A stretch of DNA of 64,000 nucleotides from JANQGH01 sp039177555 (GTDB lineage Bacteria; Pseudomonadota; Alphaproteobacteria; DSM-16000; Inquilinaceae): NCBI GenBank assembly GCA_039177555.1, contig JBCDFV010000007.1, forward strand, positions 62,001 through 126,000, given 5' to 3'. The position numbers and the translations under genes were made by a program. Positions 43,535 to 51,742 of the stretch are shown piece by piece. The notes below the pieces were generated by a model, which saw only the letters and a program-made list of their open reading frames with translations, ran no database searches and had not been told where the DNA came from. Each line of letters begins with the position of its first letter. Positions within the stretch are counted from its first letter, which is position 1.

Positions 43535-43554
43535 ATATTTTAACCTTAAAATAT
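43535..43554. promoter_or_regulatory. AT-rich palindrome upstream of livK
   Basis: ATATTTTAA (43535-43543) and TTAAAATAT (43546-43554) form a perfect 9-2-9 palindrome 27 bases before the start of the binding-protein gene. It could be an operator, a promoter element, or a weak bidirectional terminator between the ligase and binding-protein genes. Confidence 0.4.
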
Positions 43555-43565
43555 CGACGTCCGCA

Positions 43566-43579
43566 TGCATTTTGTTGCA
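43566..43579. promoter_or_regulatory. candidate BoxR operator (TGCA-N6-TGCA)
   Basis: TGCA at 43566-43569 and TGCA at 43576-43579 are separated by six bases (TTTTGT). This equals the TGCA-N6-TGCA form I recall being reported for BoxR-type regulators in Azoarcus. It lies 57 bases before the livK-like start and 14 after the benzoate-CoA ligase stop. The matching regulator gene is at 46368. Confidence 0.55.
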
Positions 43580-43592
43580 GGTGTTGTGTAGT

Positions 43593-45170
43593 TCATGCGT
43601 CATCGGTCATGGCGCGCAGCTTGAACCGCTGGATCTTGCCCGTCGCCGTCTTCGGCAGGGCGTCGACGAATTCGAACCAGCGCGGGTATTTGTAAGGCGC
43701 GATCTGCGATTGAACATGCGCCTTCAAGACACCCGCTATGTCGTTCGATGACGCGCCCGGGGCCAGCACGATGTACGCCTTGGGCTTGATCAGGCGTTCG
43801 TTGTCCTTCTGGCCGACCACCGCCGCCTCCAAGACCGCGTCATGGGTGATCAGCGCGGCCTCGACCTCGAACGGTGAAACATACTGGCCGCTGACCTTCA
43901 TCATGTCGTCGGTGCGGCCGCAATAGGTGTATGTCCCGTCCTCGCTGACCGTGTACTTGTCGCCCGTACGCGTCCAGGGCCCGAGGAAGGTCTGCCGGCT
44001 CTTCTCGCGTTGGCGCCAATACATGATGCAGCAGGTGGGGCCGTTGATCTGAAGCTCGCCGATCTCGCCGGGACCGACCTCCTGCCCATCGTCGCCGATC
44101 AGCCGTGCCTGATAGCCGGGTACGGGCGTGCCGGAGGAACCGGGGCGGACGTCGTCCGGCCGGTTGGTGATGAAGACGTGCAGCATTTCGGTGGAACCGA
44201 TGCCGTCCAGCACCTCAACGCCCGTCGCGTCTTTCCAGCGGCGATAGAGGTCGGCCGGCAAGGCCTCACCGGCCGAGGTGCAGATGCGCAGGTTCAAAGC
44301 CCCGGCCGCTGGCATTTCCGGGTTCGCAAGCATCAGACCGAACAAGGTGGGCACGCCGTAGAAGACCGTGGCCCGATGATCGAGCAAACGCTTGAAACAA
44401 GCCTCCGGCGTCGGCCGCTCCGCCATCAAGACCGCCGTCGCGCCGACCGAGAACGGAAAGGTCAGATTGTTGCCCAGGCCGTAAGCGAAGAACAGCTTGG
44501 CGGCCGAGAACACGACGTCGTCCTCGCGAATGCCCAGGATTGGCTTGGCGAACGCATTAGCCGTTCGCATCGGGTGGGCGTGCAGGTGCACCGCGGCCTT
44601 GGGCCGGCCGGTGGAGCCGGACGAATAGAGCCAGAAGGCGAAATCGTCTTCTTTGGTCCGCGCCGGCTCGTGGCTGTCCGATGCCTGCGCAAGCAGGGCG
44701 TCCATCGACTCGTGACCGCCGGCATCGGCGCCCGAGACCACGACATGTTTCAGCGTGTCGCGATGCTTGTCCAGGATGGGCTCGAACACCGGCAGCAGGG
44801 CGGAGGACACGATCAGCGCCTTGGCCGACGTATCCTCCAGCATGTAGTCGTAGTCATGGGCGGTCAGCAGCGTGTTCACGCAGACCGGGATGACACCGGC
44901 CTTCATCGCGCCGAGAAAGGCGGCCGGGAAATCGACGCTGTCCAGAAGGCAGAGCAGGATGCGCTGCTCGCGCTCGACGCCCAGCGCCGTCAGCGCGTTC
45001 GCGAAGCGGTTAGCCCGCGCGGTGACCTCGCCATAGGTATAGCTTCCATGGTCGTCGATGACCGCCAGCTTGTCGGCCCTACCCTCGGCGAGGTTGCGGT
45101 CCAACAGGTCGAGCGCGGCGTTGTAGTAGCCCTGGGGCAGGCTGGCGGGGGAAACCGCCATGAACTTCAT
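43593..45170 (-). CDS. bclA: benzoate-CoA ligase
   Basis: This 525-residue adenylate-forming enzyme fits the benzoate-CoA ligase family: P-loop YSSGSTGRPKAAVH near residue 181, AKLFFAYGLGN near 221 (substrate pocket), LDGIGSTEMLH near 314, TGDKY and GRTDDMMKVSGQYVSP in the hinge, and the C-terminal TATGKIQRFKLR with the catalytic lysine. It converts benzoate to benzoyl-CoA, the entry step of the box pathway. It sits between the DUF4863 gene and the importer, same strand. A 2-aminobenzoate or hydroxybenzoate specificity cannot be ruled out from sequence. Confidence 0.92.
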   Translation of the reverse strand: MKFMAVSPASLPQGYYNAALDLLDRNLAEGRADKLAVIDDHGSYTYGEVTARANRFANALTALGVEREQRILLCLLDSVDFPAAFLGAMKAGVIPVCVNTLLTAHDYDYMLEDTSAKALIVSSALLPVFEPILDKHRDTLKHVVVSGADAGGHESMDALLAQASDSHEPARTKEDDFAFWLYSSGSTGRPKAAVHLHAHPMRTANAFAKPILGIREDDVVFSAAKLFFAYGLGNNLTFPFSVGATAVLMAERPTPEACFKRLLDHRATVFYGVPTLFGLMLANPEMPAAGALNLRICTSAGEALPADLYRRWKDATGVEVLDGIGSTEMLHVFITNRPDDVRPGSSGTPVPGYQARLIGDDGQEVGPGEIGELQINGPTCCIMYWRQREKSRQTFLGPWTRTGDKYTVSEDGTYTYCGRTDDMMKVSGQYVSPFEVEAALITHDAVLEAAVVGQKDNERLIKPKAYIVLAPGASSNDIAGVLKAHVQSQIAPYKYPRWFEFVDALPKTATGKIQRFKLRAMTDDA

Positions 45171-45239
45171 CCTCCGTCTTCTCGCGCCCCACGCGATGGT
45201 GGGATCGGGGCGCCGAAGCCGGGTTGAAGCCCGGCCCGC

Positions 45240-45713
45240 TTATTGCTTGGTGAATTCTATCGCGCCGTCGGGCAGCAAGTACAAGATGATTGCGGTCCCG
45301 TTCGTGACCGTCGGGTGATGGGCCGTGTCGGGGCCGTAGACCAGCCAGCCCTTGCCCTTGCCGTCAAACAGCGCGTCGCTGTCGACCGGCATGATCATGT
45401 CGATCTCGCCATTGGGGTGGCGATGGTGTGGGCCGACGACATCGTCCATCTGAACGATGTCGACGGAAAAGCCGTGACTGGCCTCTCCCGGCTTGACGGG
45501 CCGACTGAAGCGAAGTTGAGGGCTGGCCTCGCGGTTGGCCAGCCAGCCGGCTTCGATGCCCTGTTTGCAGGCGGTCTCGATGGCGCGAAACCGGTCGGTG
45601 TCGGCGCCGTAGCGGTCGTTCAGATAGTCGGCGAGGTCGTCGTCTAGGGGCCGGTCGGCGATATCGGCCGCCAGACCGGTCATCAGGTCGACAAAGTGTT
45701 GTTCGGTGGCCAT
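45240..45713 (-). CDS. DUF4863 / 4-hydroxylaminobenzoate lyase-family protein
   Basis: This 157-residue cupin-like small protein fits the DUF4863 family, members of which are annotated as 4-hydroxylaminobenzoate lyase and are regularly found inside box operons. Visible features are HHRHPNGEIDMIMP near residue 100 and GKGWLVYGPDTAHHPTV near 118, with several histidines that could bind metal. Its job in benzoyl-CoA degradation is unknown; a protective or ring-opened intermediate role is a guess. It lies between the flavodoxin gene and benzoate-CoA ligase. Confidence 0.8.
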   Translation of the reverse strand: MATEQHFVDLMTGLAADIADRPLDDDLADYLNDRYGADTDRFRAIETACKQGIEAGWLANREASPQLRFSRPVKPGEASHGFSVDIVQMDDVVGPHHRHPNGEIDMIMPVDSDALFDGKGKGWLVYGPDTAHHPTVTNGTAIILYLLPDGAIEFTKQ

Positions 45714-45740
45714 TGCAGCTGCCTGGATGGTTCAGCCCTT

Positions 45741-46217
45741 TCAGGCTGCTTCGCGCCGCTCGTCCAGCAGGGAGGGCAGCCACGCCTTGAACCACTCCAG
45801 CGCCTCGTCTTCCGGCATCTCGCCGGATGAGGCGTCGTGGTAGAAGGAGGTGCCGACGCGCCGTGCGCCCAACTCCTCCAACAGCGCGTCGAAGCGCTTG
45901 CCGCCGTGGCAGAAGGTCTGCTGATAGGTGCTGTCGCCCAGGCCGATCAGCCCGTAGCGGATGTGCGCGAGGTCCGGCCGCTGATCGGACAGCGCGTCGA
46001 ACAGGGATTGCGCGTTGTCTGGCACGTCGCCCTGGCCGTAAGTCGAGGTGCAGATCAAGTACGGGCCTTCATCGCTAAACGATGCGTGGTCCAGATCGTC
46101 CATCAGCACGATCTCGGCCTCGCCGCCTTCGCCGGTCAGCCAGTCCTCAATCTCCTGCGCCACCAGTTCGGCGGTGCCGGTCATGGTTCCTACATAGATT
46201 GTCAGCTTCACTGGCAT
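45741..46217 (-). CDS. flavodoxin
   Basis: This 158-residue flavodoxin-like protein opens MPVKLTIYVGTMTGTAELVAQEIE, with the FMN phosphate loop GTMTGTAE at 10-17. STYGQGDVPDNAQ near 63 and GLGDSTYQQTFCHGGKRFD near 96 are the two further FMN-binding loops. ATG 46217 is preceded by an AGGTGG site. It carries electrons between an NADPH reductase and an oxygenase. In this box locus, which has no boxA gene, it and the FprA-like reductase at 50486 are the only visible redox carriers, so they may feed BoxB. An in-frame TTG upstream to 46301 is not favoured. Confidence 0.9.
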   Translation of the reverse strand: MPVKLTIYVGTMTGTAELVAQEIEDWLTGEGGEAEIVLMDDLDHASFSDEGPYLICTSTYGQGDVPDNAQSLFDALSDQRPDLAHIRYGLIGLGDSTYQQTFCHGGKRFDALLEELGARRVGTSFYHDASSGEMPEDEALEWFKAWLPSLLDERREAA

Positions 46218-46302
46218 CGCATCACCACCTGTTGCAGGTTTGCCGCCTTGTTTTTGGTCGCGCCACCACTGGTCGCAACCACAGGTCTTGTTGCCCTCCA
46301 AA

Positions 46303-46343
46303 ATAATTCATGCATCTGAGAGATCAAGCACTATAATTCATGC
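46303..46343. promoter_or_regulatory. flavodoxin/boxR intergenic direct repeat
   Basis: The 11-base sequence ATAATTCATGC occurs at 46303-46313 and again at 46333-46343, exactly 30 bases apart. The first copy continues into TGCA. GCACTAT (46328-46334) overlaps the second copy. The pair lies in the 150-base region shared by the divergent flavodoxin and boxR genes, as expected of a regulator-binding region. Confidence 0.5.
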
Positions 46344-46367
46344 CTCACCGACGCAGTATCGGGTGAC

Positions 46368-47294
46368 ATGGCCGAAACACTCCACGCGCCGCCTCGCAGC
46401 GCCCAGCCGCAATCGAACGGACGAAAGACCCGGCGGGACAGCGGTCCGGAGGACGGCACCTTCCTGACCTTGCTGGGCGATCGCATTCGCGCCACCCGCA
46501 GCCGCCGGGGCATGACCCGCAAGATCCTGGCGCGCGAATCCGGCGTGTCCGAACGCTACCTGGCCCAGCTGGAATCCGGTGAAGGCAACATCTCGATCAT
46601 GTTGTTGCGGCAGGTCGCCCAGGCAATGGGCGTGTCGCTGTCCGGCCTTGTGACCGAAGAGCCGGACCCGCCGGTGGAACTGAGCCTGCTGGTCCAGTTC
46701 GCCGCCCGCCTGACGCCGGAGGAACTGGCCGATGCCAGGGCGCGGCTCGTCGCCGCCTTCGGTGACGGCAGGCCGGACGCGCGTCGTCAGAGAATCGCGT
46801 TGATCGGCTTGCGCGGCGCCGGCAAATCCACGCTGGGCCGCATGCTGGCCAAGGGCCGTGATGTTCCGTTCGTCGAGTTGACCAAGGAGATTGAGGCCGA
46901 TGCCGGCATGGCGTTGGCCGAGATCATGGCCTTGGGCGGACAGGCCATGTATCGGCGGTATGAGCGGCGCGCGCTGGAGCGGGTATTGGTCGCTCATGAG
47001 AGCGCGGTGATCGCCACGGGCGGGGGGCTGGTCGCCGAGCCCGCGAACTACGAACTTCTGCTATCGAACTGCTTCACGATCTGGGTCACCGCCACGCCGG
47101 AGGATCATATGAGCCGGGTGGTCGCGCAGGGCGACCGCCGCCCGATGGCCGATAATCCAGAGGCCATGGATGATTTGCGCCTGATCCTGCAGGAACGCGC
47201 GCCGCTCTACGCCAAGGCCGACGCGCGCCTGGACACAGCCGGCAACGACGTCGCCGATAGTTTTGCCAAGCTGGAGGCCGTGCTGGACAGCTGA
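46368..47294 (+). CDS. boxR: BoxR-type regulator (XRE HTH plus shikimate-kinase-like domain)
   Basis: The 308-residue protein joins an XRE helix-turn-helix (about residues 39-94, with SERYLAQLESGEGNIS) to a shikimate-kinase-like domain with P-loop GLRGAGKST at 147-155 and ATGGGLVAEP near 217. This fusion is the BzdR/BoxR architecture; those proteins repress benzoate operons and respond to benzoyl-CoA. It lies between the leftward flavodoxin-led operon and boxC. Repeated TGCA-type motifs occur upstream of both. The shikimate-kinase part lacks evidence of real kinase activity and likely senses benzoyl-CoA. Confidence 0.93.
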   Translation: MAETLHAPPRSAQPQSNGRKTRRDSGPEDGTFLTLLGDRIRATRSRRGMTRKILARESGVSERYLAQLESGEGNISIMLLRQVAQAMGVSLSGLVTEEPDPPVELSLLVQFAARLTPEELADARARLVAAFGDGRPDARRQRIALIGLRGAGKSTLGRMLAKGRDVPFVELTKEIEADAGMALAEIMALGGQAMYRRYERRALERVLVAHESAVIATGGGLVAEPANYELLLSNCFTIWVTATPEDHMSRVVAQGDRRPMADNPEAMDDLRLILQERAPLYAKADARLDTAGNDVADSFAKLEAVLDS

Positions 47295-47313
47295 TCGCTT
47301 TGACAGGTTGAAT

Positions 47314-47353
47314 GCACCATACTTCTTGACGAAGCCTAGTCATGCACTATTGT
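47314..47353 (+). promoter_or_regulatory. boxC promoter and repeated GCAC(T/C)AT motif
   Basis: TTGACG (47326-47331), 16 bases and TATTGT (47348-47353) give a plausible promoter 44 bases before boxC. ATGCACCAT and ATGCACTAT (cores 47314-47320 and 47344-47350) are 30 bases apart; the second overlaps the -10 element, so a bound repressor would block the polymerase. Confidence 0.5.
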
Positions 47354-47396
47354 TCCTGTCATAAGATCGCGAAGAGCGACGGCCAGGAGGAATGCA

Positions 47397-49055
47397 GTGT
47401 CTTTTGTCAGTTTCGATCGCGATCCGGACCAGTATCGCCACTGGAAAGTGGCCATCGACGGCCCGCTGGCGACCTTGTCGATGGATGTCGACGAGGATGG
47501 CGGCCTGGTTGACGGCTATCAGCTCAAGCTGAATTCCTACGATCTCGGCGTCGATATCGAGCTGCACGACATCATCCAGCGGCTCCGCTTCGAGCATCCG
47601 ACGGTCAAGGCCGTGGTTCTGACCAGCGCGAAGGAACGTATGTTTTGCGCCGGCGCCAATATCTACATGCTCAGCACCTCCAGCCATGCCTGGAAGGTCA
47701 ATTTCTGTAAGTTCACCAACGAAACGCGCAACGGACTGGAGGATTCCAGCGCCCATTCGGGCCTGAAGTTTCTGGCCGCAATCAATGGTACCTGCGCCGG
47801 TGGTGGCTACGAGATCGCGCTGGCCTGCGACGAGATCGTGATGATCGACGATCGATCCTCGACCGTCAGCCTGCCGGAGGTGCCGCTGTTGGGCGTGCTG
47901 CCCGGCACCGGGGGCCTGACGCGCGTGGTGGACAAGCGCGGGGTCCGGCGCGATCTGGCCGACCTGTTTTGCACCAACGCGGACGGCGTCAAGGCCGAAC
48001 GGGCCAAGGAATGGGGGCTGGTCGACGCCATTGCGCCGCCCTCGCGCTTTGAAGAGATCGTCCAGGTCCACGCCGAGGGACTGGCCGACCGGTCCGATCG
48101 ACCCGACCATGCCCAAGGCGTGACGCTGACGCCGCTGAAGCGGCGCATGGACGAAATGTCGATCGCGTACGAGCACGTGGCGGTCGCGATCGACCGCAGC
48201 GGCCGGACGGCGACGGTGACGGTCGAGGCGCCTGACGGCGACCAGCCGTCGAGCATTGAGGCCATTAGACAAGCCGGCGCCGAGTGGTGGCCGCTGGCGA
48301 TGGCGCGGCAGTTGGATGATGCGCTGTTGCATCTGCGTCACAACTTCGCCGATGTCGGCACCATGGTGCTGAAGACGCGCGGCGAGATCGATGCGGTGAT
48401 GGCCGTGGACGCCGTGCTGGAAACCCATCAGGCCGACTGGTTCGTGCGCGAGGTGATCGGCATGTTGCGGCGCACGCTGGCGCGCCTGGAGGTCACGTCC
48501 CGCAGCCTGTACGCCATCATCGACGAGGGCAGCTGTTTTGCCGGCACCCTGGCGGAACTCGCGTTTGCCGCCGACCGGTCCTACATGCTCGACCTGCCCG
48601 ATGCGGAGGAAGAGGGGCAGGACGCCCCGATGATCGTCCTATCGCCGATGAATTTCGGCCCCTACCTGATGGTCAACCATCTGACCCGGCTGCAAACGCG
48701 GTTCGGCAAGGACCACGCTGTGATGGAGGGCCTGCGCGAGCGGATTGGCGAGCGGCTGGATGCCCCGGCGGCCCTGGCCGCCGGCCTGATCACCGTGGCG
48801 CCGGACGATCTCGATTGGGACGACGAAATTCGGCTGGCGCTGGAAGAACGCGCCGGCCTGTCGCCGGATGCCTTGACGGGCATGGAGGCCAGCTTGCGCT
48901 TCGCCGGCACCGAGACCATGGAAACCAAGATCTTTGGCCGGCTGTCGGCCTGGCAGAACTGGGTCTTCAACCGGCCCAACGCGGTCGGCGAGCAGGGCGC
49001 GCTGCGCCTGTTCGGTTCCGGCAGCAAGGCGCATTTCGATTGGGAAAGGGTGTGA
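47397..49055 (+). CDS. boxC: benzoyl-CoA-dihydrodiol lyase / 2,3-epoxybenzoyl-CoA dihydrolase
   Basis: The 552-residue protein is BoxC: a double crotonase-like enzyme that opens the 2,3-epoxide of benzoyl-CoA hydrolytically to 3,4-dehydroadipyl-CoA semialdehyde and formate. Visible are the GANIYMLSTSSHAWKVNFCKF stretch (CoA/oxyanion region), NGTCAGGGYEIALACDEI near residue 128, and LLGVLPGTGGLTRVVDKRGVRRDLAD near 163. The length equals known BoxC. GTG 47397 follows AGGAGG by six bases. It is cotranscribed with boxB, which starts four bases after its stop. Confidence 0.95.
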   Translation: MSFVSFDRDPDQYRHWKVAIDGPLATLSMDVDEDGGLVDGYQLKLNSYDLGVDIELHDIIQRLRFEHPTVKAVVLTSAKERMFCAGANIYMLSTSSHAWKVNFCKFTNETRNGLEDSSAHSGLKFLAAINGTCAGGGYEIALACDEIVMIDDRSSTVSLPEVPLLGVLPGTGGLTRVVDKRGVRRDLADLFCTNADGVKAERAKEWGLVDAIAPPSRFEEIVQVHAEGLADRSDRPDHAQGVTLTPLKRRMDEMSIAYEHVAVAIDRSGRTATVTVEAPDGDQPSSIEAIRQAGAEWWPLAMARQLDDALLHLRHNFADVGTMVLKTRGEIDAVMAVDAVLETHQADWFVREVIGMLRRTLARLEVTSRSLYAIIDEGSCFAGTLAELAFAADRSYMLDLPDAEEEGQDAPMIVLSPMNFGPYLMVNHLTRLQTRFGKDHAVMEGLRERIGERLDAPAALAAGLITVAPDDLDWDDEIRLALEERAGLSPDALTGMEASLRFAGTETMETKIFGRLSAWQNWVFNRPNAVGEQGALRLFGSGSKAHFDWERV

Positions 49056-49059
49056 GACC

Positions 49060-50484
49060 ATGTCGCTGAACTATCGCGACCGTATCCCCAACAATGTCGA
49101 TCTCGGCACCAACCGCTCGCTGCAGCGCGCGCTGGAGCATTGGCAGCCGAAATTCCTGACCTGGTGGCAGGATCTGGGGCCGGAGGGCTTTCAGGCCGCC
49201 GACGTCTATCTGCGTACCGCCACGTCGGTCGATGCCAAGGGCTGGGCGACCTATGGCAAGGTGAAGATGCCGGACTATCGCTGGGGCATTTTTCTGGCCG
49301 AGCAGACGGCGGACCGGCGGATCGGGTTCGGTGATTTCTATGGCAAGCCAGCCTGGGACCAGGTGCCGGGCGACTTCCGCTCGACCCTGCGCCGGTTGAT
49401 CGTCACGCAGGGCGATACCGAGCCGGCCTCTGTCGAACAGCAGCGCCTGTTGGGCCAGATTTGCCCGTCGCTCTACGATCTGCGCAACCTGTTCCAGGTG
49501 AATGTCGAGGAAGGCCGGCATCTGTGGGCCATGGTCTATCTGCTGCACGCCTATTTCGGCCGCGACGGCCGCGAGGAGGCGGAAGAGCTGTTGGCCCGCC
49601 ATTCGGGTGACGCCGACAAGCCGCGCATCCTGGGCACGTTCAACGAGCCGATTTCCGACTGGCTCAGCTTCTACATGTTCACCTATTTCACCGACCGGGA
49701 CGGCAAGTTCCAACTGAAAAGTCTGGCGGAAAGCGGCTTCGACCCGTTGGCGCGGACCTGCCAGTTCATGCTGACCGAGGAAGCGCACCACATGTTCGTC
49801 GGCGAGACCGGCATCGGCCGCGTCATCCGGCGCACCTTGGAGGTGATGGACGAGATCAACTCCGACGATCCCGAAGCGCTGCGCAAGGCCGGCGCCATCG
49901 ATCTGCCGACCATTCAGAGATATCTGAACTTCTGGTTCTCGTCGTCGCTGGATCTCTTCGGTTCCGACGTGTCGTCGAACGCGGCGACCGTCTTCGCCAA
50001 CGGCCTGAAGGGCCGGCCCGACGAGGGACGGTATGAGGATCATGTCTGCGTCGAGGATCTCTTCGACCTGGATAAGCCGGACGGCAAGGGCGGCGTGGAA
50101 ACGGAAACCGTGCCGCTGCGCAACGCCATGAACGAGGTCACGCGCAACGCCTATGTGAAGGACTGCATGATCGGGGTGAAGCGCTGGAACCGATCGATCG
50201 CGAAGGCCGGGAAACCGTTTGAGTTGACCCTGCCGTCAACCCGGTTCCGCCGTCAGATCGGCAGTTGGGCGGGCTTCAGCGTCATGCCGGACGGCACGCC
50301 GATCGACGAAGAGGCCTGGAAAGCGCGGGTGGACGAATGGCTGCCGACAGAGGCGGACCAGCAGTTCGTGCACAGCCTGATGCGCCAGGTGACGGCGCCC
50401 GGCAAGATGGCCAGTTGGATCGCGCCGCCCGATCGCGGTATCAACAATTTGCCGGTCGATTACGAGTATGTGCACCTGACCTGA
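49060..50484 (+). CDS. boxB: benzoyl-CoA 2,3-epoxidase diiron subunit BoxB
   Basis: This 474-residue diiron oxygenase epoxidises benzoyl-CoA at C2-C3 using O2. Diiron ligand patterns E-x2-H occur at Glu151-Gly-Arg-His154 and Glu241-Ala-His-His244; Glu121 and Asp212 are the likely other ligands by analogy with published BoxB numbering. The C-terminal half is the family-specific part. It needs an NADPH-driven reductase; in known box clusters that is BoxA, an FAD/ferredoxin fusion, which is absent here. The next gene is an FprA-type reductase two bases on, and a flavodoxin lies across boxR. Confidence 0.95.
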   Translation: MSLNYRDRIPNNVDLGTNRSLQRALEHWQPKFLTWWQDLGPEGFQAADVYLRTATSVDAKGWATYGKVKMPDYRWGIFLAEQTADRRIGFGDFYGKPAWDQVPGDFRSTLRRLIVTQGDTEPASVEQQRLLGQICPSLYDLRNLFQVNVEEGRHLWAMVYLLHAYFGRDGREEAEELLARHSGDADKPRILGTFNEPISDWLSFYMFTYFTDRDGKFQLKSLAESGFDPLARTCQFMLTEEAHHMFVGETGIGRVIRRTLEVMDEINSDDPEALRKAGAIDLPTIQRYLNFWFSSSLDLFGSDVSSNAATVFANGLKGRPDEGRYEDHVCVEDLFDLDKPDGKGGVETETVPLRNAMNEVTRNAYVKDCMIGVKRWNRSIAKAGKPFELTLPSTRFRRQIGSWAGFSVMPDGTPIDEEAWKARVDEWLPTEADQQFVHSLMRQVTAPGKMASWIAPPDRGINNLPVDYEYVHLT

Positions 50485-50485
50485 C

Positions 50486-51724
50486 GTGGCCCGGCACTTC
50501 GCCATCGTCGGCAGCGGGCCGGCCGGCATCTACGCGGCCGAACGGCTGGCGCGGATCGCGCCCGATGACCTCATCGACGTGATCGACCGCCTGCCGGTGC
50601 CATTCGGGCTGGTGCGCCATGGCGTCGCCGCCGACCACCAATCGACCAAGGCGGTGACGCGCGTGCTGGGCCGCGCGCTCGGTCGTGACAATGTCAGCTT
50701 CGTCGGTAACGTCATGGTCGGGCGCGATGTGACACTCGCCGATCTGCGCCAATGGTACGACGCGGTCATCCTCGCCACGGGCGCGCCGCGCGACCGGCGG
50801 CTGGGGATTTCCGGCGAGGACCTTACAGGCGTTCACGGCTCGGGCGCCTTTGTCGGCTGGCTGAATGGCCATCCGGATCAGACCGGCCTGGCGATTGATC
50901 TGCACGGCGTAACGGATGTGGTCGTTGTCGGGGTCGGCAATGTCGCACTGGACGTCGCGCGCATCTTTGCCAAGTCACCGACCGAGTTGGCCGCCGCCGA
51001 TCTGGCACCCGATGTCGCCGAGGCGCTTGCAGCGCTGACTCTGAAGTCGATCACCTTGCTCGGCAGGCGAGGGGCCGAGGATGCCAAGTTTACCGCCTTG
51101 GAGCTTTCCGAGATGGGGGATTTGGAGCGGGCGCGGCCGGTCGTCGCCCAAGCGGCATTGCCGCCGGCGTGCGATGATGAGGCCAAGCCGCTTTCAATCC
51201 TGCGCGGTTTTTCCAGCGCTCAGCGGGACGACCAGCCGTTAGGCGTGCATTTCCTATTCCACACGCGCCCGTTGGCCTTCGAAGGATCCGACCGGCTGAC
51301 GGGTGTCCGGGTCGTGACCGCCGGTGGAGCCAAATCGGTGTTGCCGGCGCAGTTGGCGATCACCTGTATCGGGTATGACAGTGTCACCTGCGGTGATCTG
51401 GAGCCGGCATCCGGCGTCTTCGCCAATCAGGACGGCAAGGTCGAGGATGGGCTCTATGTGGTCGGCTGGGCCAAGCGGGGGCCGAGTGGCACGATCCCGA
51501 CGAATCGCGCGGAATCCCATGAAGTTGCCAACCGGGTCGCGGCGGAGACGGAAGCGGCGGGCCGGCCCGGGGCGGCGGGGCTGATCGAACAGGTCGGCGA
51601 TCGCATTGTCGATCTGGATGGCTGGGGCCGCATCGACGCCGCCGAAACCGCCCGCGCGACCGGGGATCGCCCCCGCCACAAATTCACGACGATTGACGAG
51701 ATGGTCGCCGCAGCCCGGCCGTAG
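50486..51724 (+). CDS. FprA-type NADPH-ferredoxin(flavodoxin) reductase
   Basis: The 412-residue flavoprotein resembles adrenodoxin/ferredoxin-NADP+ reductase (FprA): FAD loop VGSGPAGIYAAE near 8-19, PVPFGLVRHGVAADH, an NADP region VVVVGVGNVALDVARI, and late GWAKRGPSGTIPTNR. No ferredoxin cysteine motifs are seen, so it is not a BoxA. It starts at GTG 50486, one base after the boxB stop, so it is surely cotranscribed with boxC and boxB. The partner is probably the flavodoxin at 45741; together they would pass NADPH electrons to BoxB. That role is inference from position and absence of boxA. Confidence 0.9.
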   Translation: MARHFAIVGSGPAGIYAAERLARIAPDDLIDVIDRLPVPFGLVRHGVAADHQSTKAVTRVLGRALGRDNVSFVGNVMVGRDVTLADLRQWYDAVILATGAPRDRRLGISGEDLTGVHGSGAFVGWLNGHPDQTGLAIDLHGVTDVVVVGVGNVALDVARIFAKSPTELAAADLAPDVAEALAALTLKSITLLGRRGAEDAKFTALELSEMGDLERARPVVAQAALPPACDDEAKPLSILRGFSSAQRDDQPLGVHFLFHTRPLAFEGSDRLTGVRVVTAGGAKSVLPAQLAITCIGYDSVTCGDLEPASGVFANQDGKVEDGLYVVGWAKRGPSGTIPTNRAESHEVANRVAAETEAAGRPGAAGLIEQVGDRIVDLDGWGRIDAAETARATGDRPRHKFTTIDEMVAAARP

Positions 51725-51742
51725 ACGGGCTGTTGCCCTCGG

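Noticed and set aside
46218..46301. Upstream extension of the flavodoxin from an in-frame TTG
   Set aside because: It would add 28 residues not found in flavodoxins, while ATG 46217 has its own ribosome site and opens the FMN-binding strand.
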